Positions 1 to 7,498 of a stretch of 64,000 nucleotides of DNA are shown in pieces (within the stretch, counting starts at the first letter, position 1; each line of letters starts with the position of its first letter). The position numbers and the translations under genes are program-made. This stretch comes from Leptolinea sp. HRD-7 (GTDB lineage: Bacteria > Chloroflexota > Anaerolineae > Anaerolineales > Anaerolineaceae), in assembly GCA_024363285.1 (NCBI GenBank), contig AP024710.1, positions 310,001-374,000 on the forward strand, given 5' to 3'. Under the pieces are notes generated by a model. It was given only the letters and a program-made list of their open reading frames with translations. It had not been told where the DNA came from and did no database searches.

Positions 1-509
1 CCAAATGTTTTAACATCATAAACCGGGTCTCCCAACGGTAGAAGAGAGACTACGTCACCCGCCTGCCCGGTTATTTCGGCCTCTGAAGCGATCAGAAACA
101 CTTCTTCCAGCCCATCATCCAGACGTATCGAAACAGACGGGTAAGCTGGCTGTTGGAGTAAAAATACATTTCCCAGCGTTTGGTCAAGCCGGCCGCCCAG
201 CGCACCCCCGATCACGATCTGAAGACAGCCTTCTCCTACAGCCTGATCAATGGCCAGTTGAAGATCAGTTTCATCTTTATCCACTGGAAACCGCACTATG
301 CGCACACCATGAGCACGTGCATCCTCAATATCTTCCGTCGTAACGGAATCCAGGTCGCCCAGCAGGATATGAGGTTGAAGGCCAATCGCCTTGAAGTGAC
401 GTAGTCCTCCGTCAGCGGCGATCAACAGGTCATCCGTTTGCAGGCAGGCTTTCAGGCGCGTGTAATCCATCACATCGCCGTTGGCCAGTATATATGCCCG
501 TTTTCCCAT
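1..509 (-). CDS. thiN: Thiamine pyrophosphokinase, C-terminus cut by window edge
   Basis: Transfers pyrophosphate from ATP to thiamine to make thiamine pyrophosphate in the cytosol. About 169 codons are visible. The N-terminal half has the family signatures: an AADGG stretch near residue 37, LLGDLDS near residue 57 and DKDETDLQ near residue 80, then IGGALGGRLDQTLGN, all typical of the TPK catalytic domain. The ATG at 507-509 is preceded on the minus strand by a GGAGGG inside a hairpin. A TPP riboswitch lies immediately upstream, which independently supports the assignment. The C-terminal TPK domain lies mostly outside the window. Confidence 0.93.
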   Translation of the reverse strand, partial: MGKRAYILANGDVMDYTRLKACLQTDDLLIAADGGLRHFKAIGLQPHILLGDLDSVTTEDIEDARAHGVRIVRFPVDKDETDLQLAIDQAVGEGCLQIVIGGALGGRLDQTLGNVFLLQQPAYPSVSIRLDDGLEEVFLIASEAEITGQAGDVVSLLPLGDPVYDVKTF

Positions 510-518
510 ATATGCAAA

Positions 519-545
519 ACACCCTCCGCCGGTTGGGGAGGGTGT
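519..545 (-). promoter_or_regulatory. Expression-platform hairpin of the TPP riboswitch
   Basis: A perfect 9-bp stem with a 9-nt loop (arms 537-545 and 519-527) lies between the TPP aptamer and the thiN start. On the minus strand the 3' arm contains GGAGGG, the only good Shine-Dalgarno candidate for the ATG at 509 (12 nt spacing). Only four T residues follow the stem, too few for a strong intrinsic terminator. Sequestration of the ribosome-binding site is therefore the simpler reading, although weak termination cannot be excluded. Confidence 0.7.
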
Positions 546-559
546 TGATGGCTTTCGCT

Positions 560-656
560 ACGTATACCTCCCTACGCCGGCATTATCCGGATCAGGTTCA
601 TCGGGTCGAGAACGTTGCGTTCTCCTCTCAGCCTGGAAACGTCAGGCTCCCCGTAC
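560..656 (-). promoter_or_regulatory. TPP (THI-box) riboswitch
   Basis: Read on the minus strand, the segment carries the two invariant parts of the thiamine pyrophosphate aptamer: CTGAGAGG following a P3-type stem, and GAACCTGATCCGGATAATGC followed by CGGCGTAGGGAGG. The pyrimidine-sensing (CTGAGA) and pyrophosphate-sensing (CCTGAT...GGATAAT) arms are in the right order and spacing. It precedes thiN, so TPP should repress the enzyme that makes TPP. The ends given are approximate because P1 is short. Confidence 0.95.
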
Positions 657-711
657 TGCAATTCAATGTTATATTACCGCACTTTAGACTTTAAGACAAA
701 TATCTAACGTA

Positions 712-1383
712 CTAAATTCGGGGTTTATACAATCCGGCATGATTTACGCCCAACATCCCGGCTTCATACGAAAGTGGATCCATGCGGTTCAGTTGACCGG
801 CTACGTCAGCCGGTACCAGGCGTATACGGCGGCGGTGTTTTAATAACTTCTCTATTTTGTCACACCCATGGTCGTCTGTCATCCAGTTGGATGTATCCAG
901 GCGGGTCAGGTCAAGTGGAATGGTGTAAAAGCGCAATGATTTGACACCATCAACATTGAAGTAATCCTCAAAGTACGACATGGCGAGCTCTCGAAGTGTG
1001 CGGAAAACCGGTTCACGCATCCGCAGGCCATTGAAATTTGATTTCGCCACAGCGCCCCATAGCCCGTTTTTCTGAAAAATGGCGAGTACATGATCATCAT
1101 CCAGCCCTTCGTCGGATTGTAGATCAACGATCAACGGGGGGTAACCCAGGAAACGAAGACCCAGCGCGCCAAAAAGACCGCCATCAAGGCAGTGCGCGAA
1201 ACGGTCTTTTACCACATTGACCGGACAGCGGTTGCGGTCTTCCGGGCTGTACGGCGTCGCGTCCAGGTAAGCCTGTACATCCGCGGGAGATTTAAAAACA
1301 TTAAAAACATCAGATAACTCTGCTGGAAGTGAAAATAGGGTTGTATTCAATGGTTCACCCGGGTGTCTATATATTGAATTCAA
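712..1383 (-). CDS. Transglutaminase-like superfamily protein
   Basis: About 223 residues, no signal peptide or membrane segment. A cysteine in a CLDGGLFGAL context (about residue 64) is followed by a DDDHVLAIF stretch (about residue 97) and by SNFNGLRMREPVFRTLRELA. This order, Cys then His then an acidic/aromatic C-terminal part, is that of transglutaminase-like cysteine proteins of a widespread uncharacterised bacterial subfamily. Substrate unknown. The longest reading starts at a TTG with no visible ribosome-binding site, and a TATAAT sits only 2 nt upstream of it, so the true start may be the TTG at codon 12. Confidence 0.65.
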   Translation of the reverse strand: MNSIYRHPGEPLNTTLFSLPAELSDVFNVFKSPADVQAYLDATPYSPEDRNRCPVNVVKDRFAHCLDGGLFGALGLRFLGYPPLIVDLQSDEGLDDDHVLAIFQKNGLWGAVAKSNFNGLRMREPVFRTLRELAMSYFEDYFNVDGVKSLRFYTIPLDLTRLDTSNWMTDDHGCDKIEKLLKHRRRIRLVPADVAGQLNRMDPLSYEAGMLGVNHAGLYKPRI

Positions 1384-1452
1384 GTATTATAACGTGAGAT
1401 ACAATATCATATTTGTTGTACATAATCATCTTTCAATCAGGATGACGCAGAC

Positions 1453-1998
1453 ATGATCGGCATGCTCTTTCAATTGATTACCGGCGGGCTCTTACTTGTG
1501 GCCGGAAAGAAACTGTACTGGTTCTTTGTCGGAACATTGGGCGCTCTCACCGGTTTATTTGTATCAGAGACGTTCTTTCATCCTCAGGGAATGGGAGACC
1601 GCGTTCTGGTGGCTGTTGGTATCGGTGCCGCGTTTGCGATTTTAGCCCTGATCCTTCAGCGCATAATGATCGGAGTCGCCGGGTTCATTGCCGGCGGGTA
1701 CCTGGGAGTGGCATTGGTTGACGCTCTGCAGCTACCGGTATCAGAATACCGATGGGTGGTATTCATTCTGGGTGGACTGATCGGGATCATGATCGTTAAA
1801 ATGCTATTCGATTTTTCACTGGTGATCATTTCAAGCGCGGCAGGCGCCATACTGATCACGCGTGCCATCCAGTTGGATGGCGCGAAAAGTCTGATCATCC
1901 TGCTCGTCCTGATCATAGCGGGAGTGGTCGTCCAATCGGTGCGTGGCAAACCTAAACCAGCCGCTCCCGCATCTAACCCACCTCAGATAACCAGATAA
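1453..1998 (+). CDS. DUF4203/TMEM198-like integral membrane protein
   Basis: 181 residues, almost entirely hydrophobic, with about six to seven predicted membrane segments separated by short glycine-rich turns. The repeated pattern GxLGALTG...GGYLG...AAGAILI resembles the DUF4203 (TM7S3/TM198-like) fold. No catalytic residues are visible. It starts the plus-strand group with the MscS channel only 2 nt downstream, so the two are probably cotranscribed. Function unknown; a membrane or envelope role is inferred from context only. Confidence 0.6.
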   Translation: MIGMLFQLITGGLLLVAGKKLYWFFVGTLGALTGLFVSETFFHPQGMGDRVLVAVGIGAAFAILALILQRIMIGVAGFIAGGYLGVALVDALQLPVSEYRWVVFILGGLIGIMIVKMLFDFSLVIISSAAGAILITRAIQLDGAKSLIILLVLIIAGVVVQSVRGKPKPAAPASNPPQITR

Positions 1999-2000
1999 AA

Positions 2001-2813
2001 ATGGATACCACCACACCTGTATTCCTGACGTCGTTTTCCAGCCAGACCTTGTTATTGATCGGATTGTTTTTTCTGGGCGCTGTGGTCATTTCTTTCTTCG
2101 GCGGCTTGCTCGCCCGGCGGATTGTTTCTCTTAGCCGGTTCGCGCCAGAAGCTCGCCGCCCTTCGGTAGAACGCACCCAAACGCTAAAATCCCTGCTTTC
2201 CAGCATGATCACTTTTCTGGCATTCTTTTTTGCTGTCTTGTTATCATTATCATTGTTCATACCGGTTTCCACGCTGATCTGGGTGCTCGGGTTATTCAGT
2301 GCGGCTTTTGGTCTGGGAGCCAAACCATTAATCAGCGATTTGTTGGCAGGTATGGGTTTCATTTTCAATGTCACCTTTGATATTGGTGAGAAAGTGGAAT
2401 TTTTACAGCCGGGCGGCAATATTCAAGGTGTGGTGGAAGAGATCAACCTGACAACAACGCTGGTCCGGTCGCATACCGGGGAAATGTATACACTGCCCAA
2501 TGGAGAAATTCGGATCGTACGAAATTTCAGCCGTGGGAAGTTCTCAAATGCCAACATCAGTATATTTGTGATGCCTCAGGATGTTGGCCGGGCAACAGAG
2601 GTTTTAAAAACCATGAGCATCGAGGACTTTTCACAGATGGATTACTTAATGGAACCATTTCAGGTTATCGGTTCAACAAACCTCTCCGGCAGTAAAGTGG
2701 AAATCATCGTAGCCGCGAAAGCAACCTACGGTAAAGCGGCAGATCTACGCCTGACCTTAATGAACCGGATTCAGGAAAAATTTAAGTCCGAGAAAATTGA
2801 CCTTGCCGGTTAG
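2001..2813 (+). CDS. Small mechanosensitive channel (MscS family)
   Basis: 270 residues. Three membrane segments (about residues 8-35, 65-90 and 92-125), the last glycine/alanine-rich and running into GLGAKPLISDLLAG, which is the conserved TM3/pore-to-beta-domain junction of MscS. A beta-rich cytosolic domain follows (VEEINLTTTLVRS, TLPNGEI, the usual MscS middle domain), then an alpha/beta C-terminal part. Role: release of osmolytes on hypo-osmotic shock. It is near the minimum size for the family. The preceding gene ends 2 nt upstream. Confidence 0.88.
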   Translation: MDTTTPVFLTSFSSQTLLLIGLFFLGAVVISFFGGLLARRIVSLSRFAPEARRPSVERTQTLKSLLSSMITFLAFFFAVLLSLSLFIPVSTLIWVLGLFSAAFGLGAKPLISDLLAGMGFIFNVTFDIGEKVEFLQPGGNIQGVVEEINLTTTLVRSHTGEMYTLPNGEIRIVRNFSRGKFSNANISIFVMPQDVGRATEVLKTMSIEDFSQMDYLMEPFQVIGSTNLSGSKVEIIVAAKATYGKAADLRLTLMNRIQEKFKSEKIDLAG

Positions 2814-2866
2814 GCAAATTCTCCCCTTTAGTAAAAGCGAAAAAAGAGCGCAACCCAAAAACCGGC

Positions 2867-4171
2867 ATGGAAAACTCATCCGAAAATCCACAGGAAAAAC
2901 TTCTGGATAAATACACGGTCCACGAGCGGATAGGGACGGGTGGAATGGCAGAAGTTTTTCGGGGTCATCATGAAAAGCTGAACCGTGATGTTGCCATAAA
3001 AGTGATGCGCACCAGCCTGGCTGGAGACGCTCAATTCACGGCGCGTTTTGAGCGTGAAGCCCGGTTAGCCGCGTCTCTTCGTCACCCGAATATCGTTCAG
3101 GTTTTTGATTTTGACAGACAGAACGATCGTCTCTTTCTGGTAATGGAATTCATTAACGGTGGAACGCTAAAGCAACGATTGGAAGACATCAAATCAGCCG
3201 GCAGTTATTTTTCACTCAGCGAGATTTATCGGATTATGCAACAGGTGGCCAACGCACTAGACTACGCGCATGGTCAGGGCATGCTTCACCGTGATCTTAA
3301 GCCCGCCAATATCCTGCTTGACCAAGCCGGCGACGTGTACATCACCGATTTTGGCATTGCCCGTCTGTTAGATAGCGATGAGATCACTCGCAGCGGCTCT
3401 ATTTTGGGGACTCCCGATTACATGTCGCCGGAACAATGTGAAGGCAAGCCGCTCACATTTTCCAGCGACATTTATTCACTTGGGGTCATACTTTTTGAAT
3501 TACTCACCGGCGAAACACCCTTTGATGCCGATTCCCCACTGGCTATTTTGCAGAAGCACATTCATGAACCTGTCCCTCCATTATCGTTATTTCGCAAAGG
3601 TCTTCCATCCGGGCTGGACTCTGTGCTACAAAAAGCGCTATCAAAATCTCCGGAGGATCGCTTTTCAACAGCCGCCGGATTAATAGATGCTTTTGCCCGA
3701 GAAATTTATCCATCAGCCAATCCTTCAACAACTGCGTCAACGGAAAAACCTGCTGCTCCGGCAACCAAACCCGAAAAACTCTGGGCTGGTTGGATACTAC
3801 CGGTTATTTTGATCATTCTGGTATTGTCTGCCGGCGGTTACTGGCTCTGGAAAGTCAGGCTAACCGGACAATCTGTGATATCGCGGTGCACGACCATTGA
3901 TAGTTGTGAACGAAATGCCAGCCTGCTGGCTACAGCCGATAGGCCTGTACTGGCGGTTGAAGCCTACAGGAACGCGATCGCTCGTGTTTCTGCCAGTGAA
4001 CAAACAGCCTACGCGAAATTGCCCTGCAATCTTGGTGACGCCTACTCGCGGCTAAATAAGAAAGTTGAAGCTAAAGGAGCTTACAGAGAGTGTATTGCCT
4101 GGACTCACAATAAAACAGAGTTGACCGACTTACGTCTGTATGCTTTACAAAGAATCAAAGAGTTGAAATAA
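2867..4171 (+). CDS. Membrane-anchored Ser/Thr protein kinase (PknB-type)
   Basis: 434 residues. The Hanks-type kinase domain occupies about residues 16-280: glycine loop GTGGMAEV at 23-30, ATP lysine K45, catalytic HRDLKPAN at 141-148 (D143), DFG at 161-163 and activation-segment GTPDYMSPEQ at 181-190. A Pro/Thr/Ala linker follows, then one membrane helix (about 306-328) and an extracytoplasmic tail of about 100 residues with two cysteines and a TPR-like helical pattern. This topology suits sensing outside and phosphorylation inside. There are no PASTA repeats. It follows the MscS gene by about 50 nt, so channel or envelope stress is a possible but unproven target. Confidence 0.92.
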   Translation: MENSSENPQEKLLDKYTVHERIGTGGMAEVFRGHHEKLNRDVAIKVMRTSLAGDAQFTARFEREARLAASLRHPNIVQVFDFDRQNDRLFLVMEFINGGTLKQRLEDIKSAGSYFSLSEIYRIMQQVANALDYAHGQGMLHRDLKPANILLDQAGDVYITDFGIARLLDSDEITRSGSILGTPDYMSPEQCEGKPLTFSSDIYSLGVILFELLTGETPFDADSPLAILQKHIHEPVPPLSLFRKGLPSGLDSVLQKALSKSPEDRFSTAAGLIDAFAREIYPSANPSTTASTEKPAAPATKPEKLWAGWILPVILIILVLSAGGYWLWKVRLTGQSVISRCTTIDSCERNASLLATADRPVLAVEAYRNAIARVSASEQTAYAKLPCNLGDAYSRLNKKVEAKGAYRECIAWTHNKTELTDLRLYALQRIKELK

Positions 4172-4217
4172 TTCTCACATGAGAATTTCATGTAGTAATT
4201 TTCGAATCTACTATAAT
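4170..4217 (+). promoter_or_regulatory. Palindromic site and putative promoter upstream of thioredoxin-DsbD fusion
   Basis: A perfect dyad with 8-bp arms and a 2-nt centre lies at 4170-4187 (AATTCTCA / TGAGAATT), directly at the kinase stop codon. A TATAAT is at 4212-4217 with no convincing -35 box. The dyad lies around -37 to -55 relative to the expected start site, a position used by activators or anti-repressors. It is not followed by a T-run, so it is not a terminator. Confidence 0.4.
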
Positions 4218-4253
4218 TCTTTGAAATAAAATCAACTGACCCGGAGAAACCAT
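4171..4253. other. No feature (spacer between kinase and next gene)
   Basis: The spacer between the kinase stop (4171) and the TTG start at 4253 contains only the dyad and promoter described separately; no additional gene is seen. Confidence 0.3.
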
Positions 4254-5689
4254 TGAACAACTTCTTTCCCCGACTCTGGAAGTCTATACCCATTCTGGCC
4301 ATCGTCTTCATTCTGGTCGTTTCAGCCTTTATCTCAACGCCTGTAACAGTCAGCGCAGAAGACAAAGACCCTGTAGTTATTACGCTATTCTGGGGGAATG
4401 GCTGCCCTCATTGCAAAGCGGAACGGCCATACCTGGCCAATCTCCAGAAGGCATACCCTGATGTGCAAATCCGCACATATGAGGTATGGTATGTGGAAAG
4501 TAATATTCCCATCATGGAGAAAGTGGTTAAATCGTTTGGCGAATCGGTCAGCGGCGTTCCAGTGACCATTATTGGCGACAAACACTGGGTAGGCTATGGC
4601 ACCGAGATGAAACCAGAAATAGAAGGTGCCATTCAAGCCTGCCTTAAGAACGGGTGTAAAGATCCCTTAAAAGAGACCCTTACAGCAGATGAATTAGCCG
4701 CGGGGCTTCCACTCACATTACTTCCAGAAGAAGTCGCGATCCAAATGGAGGAAGAGTCGCAGGTTATCCAATCAACACAACCAAACCAGGTATCTTCCTC
4801 AAATTCAATTACCGTTCCTTTTATTGGAACAGTAGATCTGGAAAAACAATCTCTGGCCATTGCCACATTACTGATTGGTTTTGTTGATGGTGTTAACCCC
4901 TGTTCCATCTGGGCTTTGACCATGCTTTTAGCCATCACACTGCATACCGGTTCGCGTAAGAAAGTGATGATCATCGGACTGGTTTTTATCACGGTGACCG
5001 CCAGCGTTTACGCTTTGTTCATTCTGGGCATCTTTAGCGCCTTAACTCTATTGAGTTCAATGGGTTGGATACAGGTGGTTGTCTCACTTGTCGCGCTTTT
5101 CTTTGCAGTGGTCAACATTAAAGACTACTTCTGGTATAAAGAGGGTATCTCGTTTACCATAGCTGACGATAAAAAGCCCGGTTTATTCCAAAAGATGCGC
5201 CGTGTTGTAGATGCCAGTAACTCCTTCTGGGGGCTTGTTGGTGCTACAGTGGTGCTGGCCGCCGGGGTATCGCTGGTTGAATTTGCCTGTACTGCCGGAT
5301 TTCCGGTTATTTGGACCAACCTGCTTTCGGCACAAAAGGTATCACCGCTTACATTCGGTCTTTTATTACTTCTTTACCTGGTTATCTACCAGTTAGACGA
5401 ACTGGGTATTTTTACTGTAGCTGTTGTAACCTTGAAATCGTCCAAAATTGAAGAAAAACACGGCCGCATTTTAAAACTGATTGGCGGTACTTTAATGTTG
5501 GCACTTTCAATCGCGATGCTGGTCGATCCATTCATTATGAATAATTTATCCAGCTCGTTAATTGTGTTTGGCGCAGCGTTGGCAGCCACCTTACTTATAC
5601 TGGTTATTCACCGACGCGTCCTTCCGGCGATGGGGATTTATATTGGAACTGAAATGAAACCGAAGACCAAAACCCACAGGAAGAAATAA
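4253..5689 (+). CDS. Thioredoxin-like domain fused to a CcdA/DsbD-like membrane electron carrier
   Basis: 478 residues, TTG start chosen because GGAG lies 6 nt upstream. An N-terminal signal/anchor (residues 12-35) leads to an extracytoplasmic thioredoxin/glutaredoxin-like domain with a CPHC active site (C51, C54) and a cis-Pro region GVPVT near 101. A second cysteine pair is C130/C135. After a linker, about six to eight membrane helices follow, with NPC (C217) in the first and FACTAGFP (C346) in a later one, the two membrane cysteines that shuttle electrons in CcdA/DsbD-type proteins. Likely role: moving reducing equivalents across the membrane to secreted thiol proteins. Fusion of donor and acceptor in one chain is notable. 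Confidence 0.82.
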   Translation: MNNFFPRLWKSIPILAIVFILVVSAFISTPVTVSAEDKDPVVITLFWGNGCPHCKAERPYLANLQKAYPDVQIRTYEVWYVESNIPIMEKVVKSFGESVSGVPVTIIGDKHWVGYGTEMKPEIEGAIQACLKNGCKDPLKETLTADELAAGLPLTLLPEEVAIQMEEESQVIQSTQPNQVSSSNSITVPFIGTVDLEKQSLAIATLLIGFVDGVNPCSIWALTMLLAITLHTGSRKKVMIIGLVFITVTASVYALFILGIFSALTLLSSMGWIQVVVSLVALFFAVVNIKDYFWYKEGISFTIADDKKPGLFQKMRRVVDASNSFWGLVGATVVLAAGVSLVEFACTAGFPVIWTNLLSAQKVSPLTFGLLLLLYLVIYQLDELGIFTVAVVTLKSSKIEEKHGRILKLIGGTLMLALSIAMLVDPFIMNNLSSSLIVFGAALAATLLILVIHRRVLPAMGIYIGTEMKPKTKTHRKK

Positions 5690-5696
5690 TGAGATG

Positions 5697-5729
5697 AGAA
5701 GGAGCTTCATTCGCTCCTTCTTTTTTTTT
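5697..5729 (+). terminator. Rho-independent terminator after the thioredoxin-DsbD fusion gene
   Basis: Perfect 8-bp stem GAAGGAGC/GCTCCTTC (5698-5705 and 5713-5720) with a 7-nt loop, followed by nine T residues. It starts 8 nt after the stop codon and closes the plus-strand group that begins at 1453. Confidence 0.93.
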
Positions 5730-5747
5730 CACATTTTGGGTCAATAA

Positions 5748-6005
5748 TATTCTGCGTTCACCCGTCAACTGCTGGCTTATAAGTCCTCTGCCCGTTATGT
5801 TTCCACAGGATGTGTCGACCACCTGATCGTCTATCAGGTTTACTTCTTTAAATTCGATCAATCGCTTAAAGCAGTCAACCCTTCATGGTTCGCGATCTCC
5901 CTGAACTCTGACTTCTACGGGGCAGTCCATTGGATGATTGGAGTTTTAGCCTCATTTATTCAAATTATTTTTAGTCTACGCAAATGGAACCAACTGAACC
6001 TTTGA
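5748..6005 (+). pseudogene. Possible remnant of a membrane-protein gene without a start codon
   Basis: An 85-codon open frame lies after the terminator and overlaps the 3' end of the minus-strand sugar kinase by 30 nt. It has no ATG/GTG/TTG start near its 5' end and no ribosome-binding site. Its translation has a plausible protein composition, with aromatic-rich FFKFDQSL and NPSWFAISL parts and a C-terminal hydrophobic helix ending in charged residues. It may be the decayed 3' end of a gene or chance. No family is recognised. Confidence 0.25.
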
Positions 6006-6908
6006 CGATAACGCCTCAATATCCGCTTTGCGGCAGTCCGCCGTGGCCAGCTGCATACACACCGCTCCGGCAATGGCAGAACCCAGGCGTAGACCTTCTT
6101 CCATTGGTCTGCCGGAGGAAAGAGCGGCTGCCATACCGGCCAGCATCCCGTCACCGGCACCTGCTGTAGAAACCACGTCCACCGGGAGCACGGGGATCAA
6201 CCAGTCCCGCTCTGGCAGAACCGCCAGAGTGCCATCCCCTCCGAGGGTGACAACCACTGAACAACCGTAAACCGCCTGGATTTCCTTTCCAGCCAGGTGA
6301 ATATCCGTCAGAGAATTGAGCCGCCGCCCGGTAAACTCTTCCAGTTCGTCTCGGTTCGGCTTGACCAGAGTCGGCTTGGCTTCTAACCCTTTACGCAACG
6401 CAGAACCGCTGGCATCGAATATCACGGGGATTTGCCTTTTTCGCGCCCGGGCAATCAATTTGAAAAACAATTCATCCGAGACCCCGGCAGGCAGCGTCCC
6501 GCCGATCACCACGCAATCCGCCTGTTCAAGAACCGATTCATACCGTGTTTCCAGGTCGTGAATATGTGTCGGTCTGACAATCAGAGACGATACAGAAAAA
6601 GTGGATTGCCCGCTTCCATCCTCCATCACAATGACGGTGTTCAGGCGGGTCTCACCATCAACTTCAGTAAAATCGGTTTGAACCCCGCGGGATTGAAGCA
6701 TTTGCTCCATTTGAAGACCGGTAATCCCTGCTTTGAATCCCAACGCGATACTGGGTAAACCATATTCACCCAGTATCCAGGAAGCATCAGCTGCTTTTCC
6801 GCCCATCCCGATAGCCCAATTACCAGCCCGGATGGTTTTGTTGATCGTAAACTCAGGAACCACCAGCGTGCGATCAAGGCAGGTGTTGGGGGTAACAGTT
6901 ACGATCAT
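5976..6908 (-). CDS. PfkB-family sugar kinase (1-phosphofructokinase / tagatose-6-phosphate kinase type)
   Basis: 310 residues. Begins with the VTPNxxLDRT motif characteristic of the FruK/LacC branch of the PfkB family; GMGGKAADASWILGEYG near 35-50 is the substrate glycine-rich motif, and TAGAGDGMLAGM near 250 carries the anion-hole GAGD with the catalytic aspartate. Expected reaction: ATP-dependent phosphorylation of a phosphorylated hexose. It is followed upstream on the same strand by rpiB, 36 nt away, so a sugar-phosphate operon is likely. No PTS genes are nearby, so the exact substrate is open. Confidence 0.88.
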   Translation of the reverse strand: MIVTVTPNTCLDRTLVVPEFTINKTIRAGNWAIGMGGKAADASWILGEYGLPSIALGFKAGITGLQMEQMLQSRGVQTDFTEVDGETRLNTVIVMEDGSGQSTFSVSSLIVRPTHIHDLETRYESVLEQADCVVIGGTLPAGVSDELFFKLIARARKRQIPVIFDASGSALRKGLEAKPTLVKPNRDELEEFTGRRLNSLTDIHLAGKEIQAVYGCSVVVTLGGDGTLAVLPERDWLIPVLPVDVVSTAGAGDGMLAGMAAALSSGRPMEEGLRLGSAIAGAVCMQLATADCRKADIEALSSKVQLVPFA

Positions 6909-6944
6909 AATGTTTTTGCCCTGTTCGGCTTGCCGAAAGACCGA

Positions 6945-7412
6945 TTATGAAAGAATAGTATCCACGGAATCCGGCGCCTGGTCCAGTTTTGCGATCAAAG
7001 CAATTCGGTCTGCGTGACGACCGCCCTCAAACTCTGCCGCCAGAAACTGGTCAACAATCATACAGGCCAATCCTTCACCCACCACACGCGCACCCATGGC
7101 TAACATATTGGCATCATTGTGCTGGCGTGAAAGCACCGCGGTGTATGGTTCACTCGCGAGAACACAGCGGATTCCGCGTACTTTATTGGCGGTAATGGAA
7201 ATCCCCGCGCCGGTTCCACAGATCACCACACCGTATTTAACTTCACCGCGAACAACGGCTTTTGCCACTTTCTCCCCATAAACCGGATAGTCCGCGCGTT
7301 CGGGGGTATACGTCCCCATATCGATAACATCATGGCCGGATTCGATTAAATGCTTACGAACAACCTCTTTCAGGGCAAACGCGGCGTGATCGCTGCCAAT
7401 GGCAATTTTCAT
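6945..7412 (-). CDS. rpiB: Ribose-5-phosphate isomerase B (RpiB/LacAB family)
   Basis: 155 residues, the usual family length. Starts with MKIAIGSDHAAFALKE, has DYP near 61, the catalytic-cysteine segment VVICGTGAGISITANK (about 84-98) and HNDANMLAMGAR (about 118-129), all diagnostic. Interconverts ribose-5-phosphate and ribulose-5-phosphate in the pentose phosphate pathway. It precedes the PfkB kinase on the minus strand; the spacer is 36 nt. A hairpin separates it from era. Confidence 0.95.
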   Translation of the reverse strand: MKIAIGSDHAAFALKEVVRKHLIESGHDVIDMGTYTPERADYPVYGEKVAKAVVRGEVKYGVVICGTGAGISITANKVRGIRCVLASEPYTAVLSRQHNDANMLAMGARVVGEGLACMIVDQFLAAEFEGGRHADRIALIAKLDQAPDSVDTILS

Positions 7413-7434
7413 TGAACTACTCCCGGAATAGAAT

Positions 7435-7463
7435 AAGCCGTTCCACAGGCAATGGAACGGCTT
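7435..7463 (-). terminator. Hairpin between era and rpiB
   Basis: Arms 7454-7463 and 7435-7444 form a perfect 10-bp stem with a 9-nt loop. On the minus strand it is followed by TTATTCTATT, an imperfect T-rich tail. It lies after the era stop and 23 nt before the rpiB start, so it probably terminates era transcripts or attenuates read-through into rpiB. Confidence 0.65.
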
Positions 7464-7498
7464 GAATTATACGCCAGGAATGACAGCCCCTTTTACCG

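Noticed and set aside
4171-4253. Terminator at 4170-4187
   Set aside because: The dyad has no T-run downstream and its centre is only 2 nt, so a stable RNA hairpin with termination is unlikely; a protein-binding site is preferred.
5604-5861. 85-codon minus-strand frame overlapping the end of the thioredoxin-DsbD gene
   Set aside because: It reads through the strong terminator and the tail of a well-supported gene, and has no ribosome site.
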